A stretch of DNA of 64,000 nt from a virus, in IMG/VR virus record IMGVR_UViG_3300036668_000241, positions 1 through 64,000 of that record; one strand, given 5' to 3'. The notes under the pieces were generated by a model. It made no database searches and was not told the origin of the DNA. It saw only the letters and a list, made by a program, of their open reading frames with translations. This document shows positions 60,661 to 64,000 of this stretch, in pieces. The first letter of the stretch is position 1. Every line of letters starts with the position of its first letter. The position numbers and the translations under genes are program-made.

Positions 60661-60689
60661 GATGTTTCTTAGTAGCACGAGTTAGAAGG

Positions 60690-60718
60690 TTGACAACCGC
60701 CAGAAAAAATGTAATAAT
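60690..60718 (+). promoter_or_regulatory. Promoter upstream of a structured leader
   Basis: TTGACA, 17-nt spacer, AATAAT. The expected start lies 1-6 nt before a strong stem-loop (60724). Confidence 0.75.
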
Positions 60719-60723
60719 AGAAC

Positions 60724-60774
60724 TTGTACGGCGAGGGTATGCGACCCCTAACGACTCGCTCCTTCGCCGTACAA
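60724..60774 (+). ncRNA. Structured 5' leader or small RNA
   Basis: A perfect 11-bp stem, TTGTACGGCGA/TCGCCGTACAA, encloses an inner GGGT/ACCC helix. Transcription from the promoter at 60690 would begin almost exactly at this stem. It precedes the 164-aa gene by 35 nt. It may be a stabilising cap, a regulatory leader or a small RNA. Confidence 0.6.
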
Positions 60775-60809
60775 CCAAATGACAATTACAATACGACGGG
60801 AGCAAGACA

Positions 60810-61304
60810 ATGGGTTTAGATCAGTTCTTGAGAGTAAGTAAGACCTTCGGCTCGTATATCAACGACACCGAATCCGCTTCATACGACGCAATTAAGGCGG
60901 CGGCAGGGCTGGATAAGATCGGTAATTCGAACAGCAAATATGTCACAGTGGAAGTAACCGCACTCTACTGGCGCAAGGCAAACGCGATCCACGGCTGGTT
61001 TGTCAACGAACTGGCAGGCGGCGAGGACGAGTGCCAAGTAATTCCAGTAACCCGTGAAAACATAACTACGTTGCGCGATCTTTGCGTAGACGCTATGAGT
61101 GTTCCAGCAGGTATGTCTCTTGATACTCATGCGCGTACGGTGCTTCCCCCATCCGATGGGTTCTTCTTCGGTGGGTCAGAAATTGACGATTACTATATTC
61201 AAGATCTGAAGGACACAATCGAAGGTATAAACCGTATCCTCGAAGAACTTCCAGAAACCGGCGAGAGCTGGGACTGGAGTTTGACATATCAAGCATCGTG
61301 GTGA
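60810..61304 (+). CDS. Phage protein of the YWRKANAIHGWF type
   Basis: 164 residues. GLDQFLRVSKTFGSYIN and LYWRKANAIHGWFVNELAGG are a motif common in phages and some plasmids ('GLD.Y......YWRKANAIH.WF'). C-terminus IEGINRILEELPETGESWDW. Preceded by GGGAG; unknown role. Confidence 0.7.
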   Translation: MGLDQFLRVSKTFGSYINDTESASYDAIKAAAGLDKIGNSNSKYVTVEVTALYWRKANAIHGWFVNELAGGEDECQVIPVTRENITTLRDLCVDAMSVPAGMSLDTHARTVLPPSDGFFFGGSEIDDYYIQDLKDTIEGINRILEELPETGESWDWSLTYQASW

Positions 61305-61310
61305 CACGGC

Positions 61311-61339
61311 TTGACAACGGGCAACCGATTCGGTAGCCT
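61311..61339 (+). promoter_or_regulatory. Promoter for the 61346 structured RNA
   Basis: TTGACA, 17-nt spacer, TAGCCT; the -10 fits the TA-x-x-x-T form of this phage's other promoters. Start is expected near 61346. Confidence 0.6.
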
Positions 61340-61345
61340 CTAATC

Positions 61346-61418
61346 TTGTTGGTAGAGAACCCCCCTTCTCCCAACAACGAGTCCCGTCAGAGTTCTCCCC
61401 CGTCCTCTGGCGGGACTC
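61346..61418 (+). ncRNA. Two-hairpin small RNA or leader
   Basis: Hairpin 1 (61348-61375): GTTGG/CCAAC and GAGAA/TTCTC with a six-C loop. Hairpin 2 (61379-61418): a 14-bp stem GAGTCCCGTCAGAG/CTCTGGCGGGACTC with one G-T wobble and a 12-nt loop. They start where the promoter at 61311 predicts the RNA 5' end. A 73-nt RNA ending in hairpin 2, or a leader for the 47-aa gene at 61484, are both possible. Confidence 0.65.
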
Positions 61419-61483
61419 ACCTTTCTTAGTAGCACGAAAAAACAAACGACAAAACGACAAAAACTAGAAACCAGGAGTATACA

Positions 61484-61627
61484 ATGCCAATCTTTATCGA
61501 AGTTGAAGACACGGACGGCACGATCTTCGAGTGGGTAACAGACAGCGAAACTTTAGACAAGTTGCGCGGCCATCTTGGAGAACCGCAAAATGTCTACTCT
61601 TTAGTAGCAAGTGATCTCGCGGCTTGA
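61484..61627 (+). CDS. Small protein (47 aa)
   Basis: 47 residues beginning MPIFIEVEDTDGTIFEWVTD. AGGAG lies 8 nt upstream. The stop overlaps the -35 box of the next promoter. Not recognised; similar short acidic proteins occur in phage early regions. Confidence 0.65.
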   Translation: MPIFIEVEDTDGTIFEWVTDSETLDKLRGHLGEPQNVYSLVASDLAA

Positions 61628-61652
61628 CCGCGTGAAAGTAAACCTCTATAAT
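61624..61652 (+). promoter_or_regulatory. Promoter for the DUF1281-like gene
   Basis: TTGACC, 17-nt spacer, TATAAT. The -35 overlaps the stop of the preceding gene. GGAG follows before the ATG at 61684. Confidence 0.8.
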
Positions 61653-61683
61653 AGGTAAACACCTACAAGATATGGAGAACAAG

Positions 61684-62346
61684 ATGCCAAACTGGGTTCA
61701 TAACAGCCTAAACATTACCGGAGACAAAGAGCAGATCACGCGCCTAATCGCGCAGGTTTCTGCCCCCTACACCACAAAAGGTTCTGAGTGGGTAGACGGC
61801 AAGATGATTACGGTAGATGCCGTAGTCACAGATCAAGATTTCTCATTCTGGAATATCTCACGGCCTGAAGGCGAGGACTTGGATAAGTACAACGAGTCTA
61901 TGGGAGGTGGCACACACGCAACCCCTTTCTGGTACGAATGGAATAACACCCACTGGAATACTAAGTGGGAAGCCTGTGATGCCGTGAGTGACCTAATCCA
62001 CGGAGAGAAGGAGAGTCAGGTTTCCTACCACTTCCAAACGGCGTGGAGTCCACCAACTATCGTACTTGTTAAGTTGGCACAGCAATACCCAACGCTAAAC
62101 ATGACATTCTTCTGGGAAGAAGAGCAGGGTTTCGGTGAGGACTTAGAGATTACCGGCGGGGAGATTGTCGTCAATGATTCGTGGGATATCCCAGAGACAC
62201 ATGAGGACACAATGAAACGGCGCGACTACTGCTATTGCGAAGATGCAGAAGATCAAGATGATATTCCGTTTGATGATTGCCCGACTAAGTTTGATCCGAA
62301 TATGATAATTGACAAAAACGAAATAGAAATGGAGGCACTAATATGA
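61684..62346 (+). CDS. DUF1281/YubB ferredoxin-like phage protein
   Basis: 220 residues from the ATG at 61684 (GGAG 8 nt upstream; an earlier ATG at 61672 is less likely). MPNWVHNSLNITGDKEQITR, WGTKW-like NTHWNTKWEACDAV and FQTAWSPPTIVLVKLAQQYP match the DUF1281/Api92-like family (ferredoxin-like fold, 'MPNWC.N.L.V.G......F'). Found on plasmids and phages; function unknown. Stop overlaps the next ATG (ATGA). Confidence 0.8.
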   Translation: MPNWVHNSLNITGDKEQITRLIAQVSAPYTTKGSEWVDGKMITVDAVVTDQDFSFWNISRPEGEDLDKYNESMGGGTHATPFWYEWNNTHWNTKWEACDAVSDLIHGEKESQVSYHFQTAWSPPTIVLVKLAQQYPTLNMTFFWEEEQGFGEDLEITGGEIVVNDSWDIPETHEDTMKRRDYCYCEDAEDQDDIPFDDCPTKFDPNMIIDKNEIEMEALI

Positions 62347-62576
62347 GTAACGTGACATCACTTACTTACTTCGCAACTGACGGGAACTACGGGAACGCAG
62401 GAGGTCTCACCGTTGTAGATACGTCTGCATGGACAGACCTTGACTTCGAGTTGCTAGATGGCGTGACAGATGAGTTGCGCCCTACTGCCGGTCGAACGAT
62501 CTCCGATTGGATTGAGGGTGGTCGAACAGATGACTACAATACTTACTTCCAGAAATTGGGAATAGATATTCCTTAG
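62343..62576 (+). CDS. Hypothetical protein
   Basis: 77 residues, ATGA-coupled to the preceding gene. FATDGNYGNAGGLTVVDTSAW suggests a small beta protein. Its stop TAG is part of a TTAGTAGCA copy. Not recognised. The next 178 bp hold two more motif copies and a promoter. Confidence 0.6.
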   Translation: MSNVTSLTYFATDGNYGNAGGLTVVDTSAWTDLDFELLDGVTDELRPTAGRTISDWIEGGRTDDYNTYFQKLGIDIP

Positions 62577-62680
62577 TAGCACGATTTATATGATCGTCCC
62601 TGCCGTGAGGTGGGGACTTTCGTATTTAGTAGCAAAGTTGCGTATCTACTTAGTAGCAACACGCAAACTTCGATATAGAT

Positions 62681-62709
62681 TTGACAAGTACTCGAATAAC
62701 CTGTAAGTT
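62681..62709 (+). promoter_or_regulatory. Promoter for the 163-aa gene
   Basis: TTGACA, 17-nt spacer, TAAGTT. A 45-nt leader follows, with AGAAGGA 7 nt before the ATG. Confidence 0.7.
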
Positions 62710-62754
62710 TGCTCTTGTAAGGAAAACACCTACTAAACGACAGAAGGAAATAAA

Positions 62755-63246
62755 ATGGACGTTACTAAGTCAGTTCAGGGGATCGCCGTCTATGGTGAGT
62801 TTGTACGCCCCGGTACTACCACGCAGGTTATTGTTACTCCTGACGGACGCAACACATCAGGCGACAAGGTTGAGATGCACATTGTGCGCCGAACAATCAG
62901 CCTATCTACACCACGCAAGCAATGGCGTTTCAGCACACTATCTACCACTGACCCAATTACAACCTACGCAGGGTCAAACGTAGACGCTCTAAAAGAGATC
63001 TACTGCGACAATCGCATGAGGTACGCCTCGTCATTGTTCGAGCAACTGGCACGCGGAGATTGGTTCTTAGTAGCAGATCCAATTCTGGTTGAGGTCTCCA
63101 AAATGGATATGGATCATATCTCCATAAACAAGACACCTACCAAATTGCTTTATCGCATCACGCAATCCCGTCTAATGATTCCGGGATATCCAACTGACGT
63201 TGTAAATGAAGAAATAACCACAACACCTACACTTGCCACTATTTAG
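62755..63246 (+). CDS. Hypothetical protein
   Basis: 163 residues. Beta-rich start (VQGIAVYGEFVRPGTTTQVI) and helical middle. Contains a TTAGTAGCA copy encoding LVA, and its own stop TAG lies in another. It is 25 nt upstream of the ATPase gene. Not recognised. Confidence 0.6.
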   Translation: MDVTKSVQGIAVYGEFVRPGTTTQVIVTPDGRNTSGDKVEMHIVRRTISLSTPRKQWRFSTLSTTDPITTYAGSNVDALKEIYCDNRMRYASSLFEQLARGDWFLVADPILVEVSKMDMDHISINKTPTKLLYRITQSRLMIPGYPTDVVNEEITTTPTLATI

Positions 63247-63271
63247 TAGCAACGAGCCGAAGGATAAAAAA

Positions 63272-64000
63272 ATGTTATCAGAAAAGTTTGCAAATATCGG
63301 ATCAGTCTCAGAGCCAACAAAGTTCTGGAGCATGGTTGTCGAAGTCGCTGCACAAATGGACGTACCAGAGTCTGCTATGAAATTGTCATCAGAGGTATTG
63401 CCACAGGGTCGGTACGTCGAACGTGCTGCAAATGGGACACGCAAGCCAAAGACTCCAAAGGCACTCCCCACCGTTGAGTCATTAGATGCAGATACCGAAT
63501 ATCTGCGACCTAATGGAATGATCTATCACACCCGCGAATGGGGAGAGCATGGAGATGTCGCTGCCCTACGCAAGGCGCGTGAAGTTACGGCGCAAGCCTT
63601 CACAGAAAGTTCCGGCTCTCCAATGTTCTCGCTGCTCTACGGCGCACCCGGCTGCGGAAAGACTGCACTAGTTGAGGCTGCTTTCGGTGAGAATATCTAC
63701 ACGATCTTGGGGACTGGCGATACCGAAGTGGCAGACATGATCGGTGGATATATTCAGACACCTAGTGGTGGCTTCGAGTGGTTGGACGGCGACCTATTAA
63801 AGGCTGCCGAAAATGGTGGAGTCTACTTCATAGATGAGGTCGGACTCATTGACCCGAAGGTTCTCTCCATTGTGTACGGACTCATGGACGGACGGCGCGA
63901 GATCACTGTCACCGCAAACCCAGAGCGAGGCACAGTCAAGGCTCACCCAGAGTTCTATGTAATCGCTGCTACTAACCCAAACGCACCCGGCGTTCGGTTG
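63272..64000 (+). CDS. AAA+ ATPase, MoxR/CobS-like (C-terminus cut by window edge)
   Basis: At least 243 residues. After a 110-residue N-terminal part come Walker A YGAPGCGKT, IGGYIQTPSGGFEWLDGDLL, Walker B VYFIDEVGLIDP, KVLSIVYGLMDGRREI and sensor 1 VIAATNPN, as in the AAA_5/MoxR-McrB-like group. Such ATPases act as chaperones that mature metal enzymes or as remodelers; phage versions have unknown targets. GAAGGA precedes the ATG. The frame continues past the window. Confidence 0.9.
   Translation, partial: MLSEKFANIGSVSEPTKFWSMVVEVAAQMDVPESAMKLSSEVLPQGRYVERAANGTRKPKTPKALPTVESLDADTEYLRPNGMIYHTREWGEHGDVAALRKAREVTAQAFTESSGSPMFSLLYGAPGCGKTALVEAAFGENIYTILGTGDTEVADMIGGYIQTPSGGFEWLDGDLLKAAENGGVYFIDEVGLIDPKVLSIVYGLMDGRREITVTANPERGTVKAHPEFYVIAATNPNAPGVRL

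Larger units (their letters stand above)
58853..63251 (+). repeat. Dispersed TTAGTAGCA motif (10 co-oriented copies)
   Basis: Exact copies start at 58853, 59459, 60669, 61426, 61601, 62573, 62626, 62650, 63067 and 63243, all on the plus strand, the direction of transcription. Those at 62573 and 63243 include a gene's TAG stop. Those at 58853, 60669, 61426, 62626 and 62650 are intergenic, and 59459, 61601 and 63067 are in coding sequence. The spacing suggests protein-binding or RNA sites. Confidence 0.85.

Noticed and set aside
58853-63251. CRISPR array from the repeated 9-mers
   Set aside because: The word is only 9 bases with irregular spacing and genes between; no direct repeats of CRISPR length or cas genes.

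Overview
The window is about 64 kb from the genome of a large tailed double-stranded DNA phage (Caudoviricetes). It holds a large terminase, a tail-fibre arsenal, an endolysin, holin candidates, a primase-polymerase/helicase, nucleotide-metabolism enzymes and two tRNAs. No capsid, portal, protease or tape-measure gene is visible, so the phage extends beyond both ends; the first and last genes are cut by the window edges. Several small protein families look like those of actinobacteriophages: a gp88-type protein, a ClgR-like regulator, Cys/His-rich microproteins, a DUF2746-like membrane protein and a PGRP-type amidase. The base composition is moderate, and the collagen-repeat fibres resemble those of aquatic phages. 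A low-to-medium-GC aquatic actinobacterial host is my best inference, not something proven by the sequence.

Layout. (1) 1-24.2 kb, minus strand: a block of very large tail/adhesin genes. Most are built from Gly-Pro-Thr collagen-like repeats, with a 2843-residue giant, a fibrinogen-like tip, a cupredoxin domain and a beta-propeller. (2) 24.3-26.3 kb, minus: a metallophosphoesterase, a small HTH-like protein and a membrane protein. (3) 26.5-29.1 kb, plus: a prim-pol/SF3 helicase. (4) 29.2-33.1 kb, minus: large terminase with an upstream HTH protein, then a thyX operon ended by a clear terminator. (5) 33.6-38.0 kb, minus: a second group of smaller tail-fibre genes. (6) 38-42.8 kb: small zinc proteins, a GH130-like protein, a methyltransferase, tRNA-Thr, a GNAT acetyltransferase and a tRNA-Asn 3' half that could be an attachment site. 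(7) 42.8-51.2 kb, minus: a long metabolic operon with a class II ribonucleotide reductase interrupted by an intein, an RNA ligase fused to SH3/KOW-like repeats, and an HNH protein. (8) 51.3-53.0 kb, minus: lysis genes (transglycosylase-like protein and amidase). (9) 53.0-53.75 kb: a non-coding divergent control region with a 104-nt inverted repeat. (10) 53.75-64 kb, plus: compact operons of small genes, a holin, a TerS-like protein, tRNA-Met, a ClgR-like regulator, gp88, a DUF1281-like protein and an AAA+ ATPase.

Control signals are unusually readable. Four plus-strand genes have a -35/-10 promoter whose -10 box ends exactly 6 nt before the ATG, which predicts leaderless mRNAs. Further sigma70-like promoters drive the right arm. 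Two of these appear to start transcripts directly at strong stem-loops. A 9-base word (TTAGTAGCA) occurs ten times, always in the transcription direction, within 58.85-63.25 kb, and recalls the stoperators or start-associated sequences of mycobacteriophages. These regulatory features, together with the modular fibre array, are the most novel content.

Seven short genes not obvious from long-ORF searches are reported, at 12916, 13692, 40816, 41495, 42501, 42680 and 61484. All functional calls are by eye from motifs; no database search was run.
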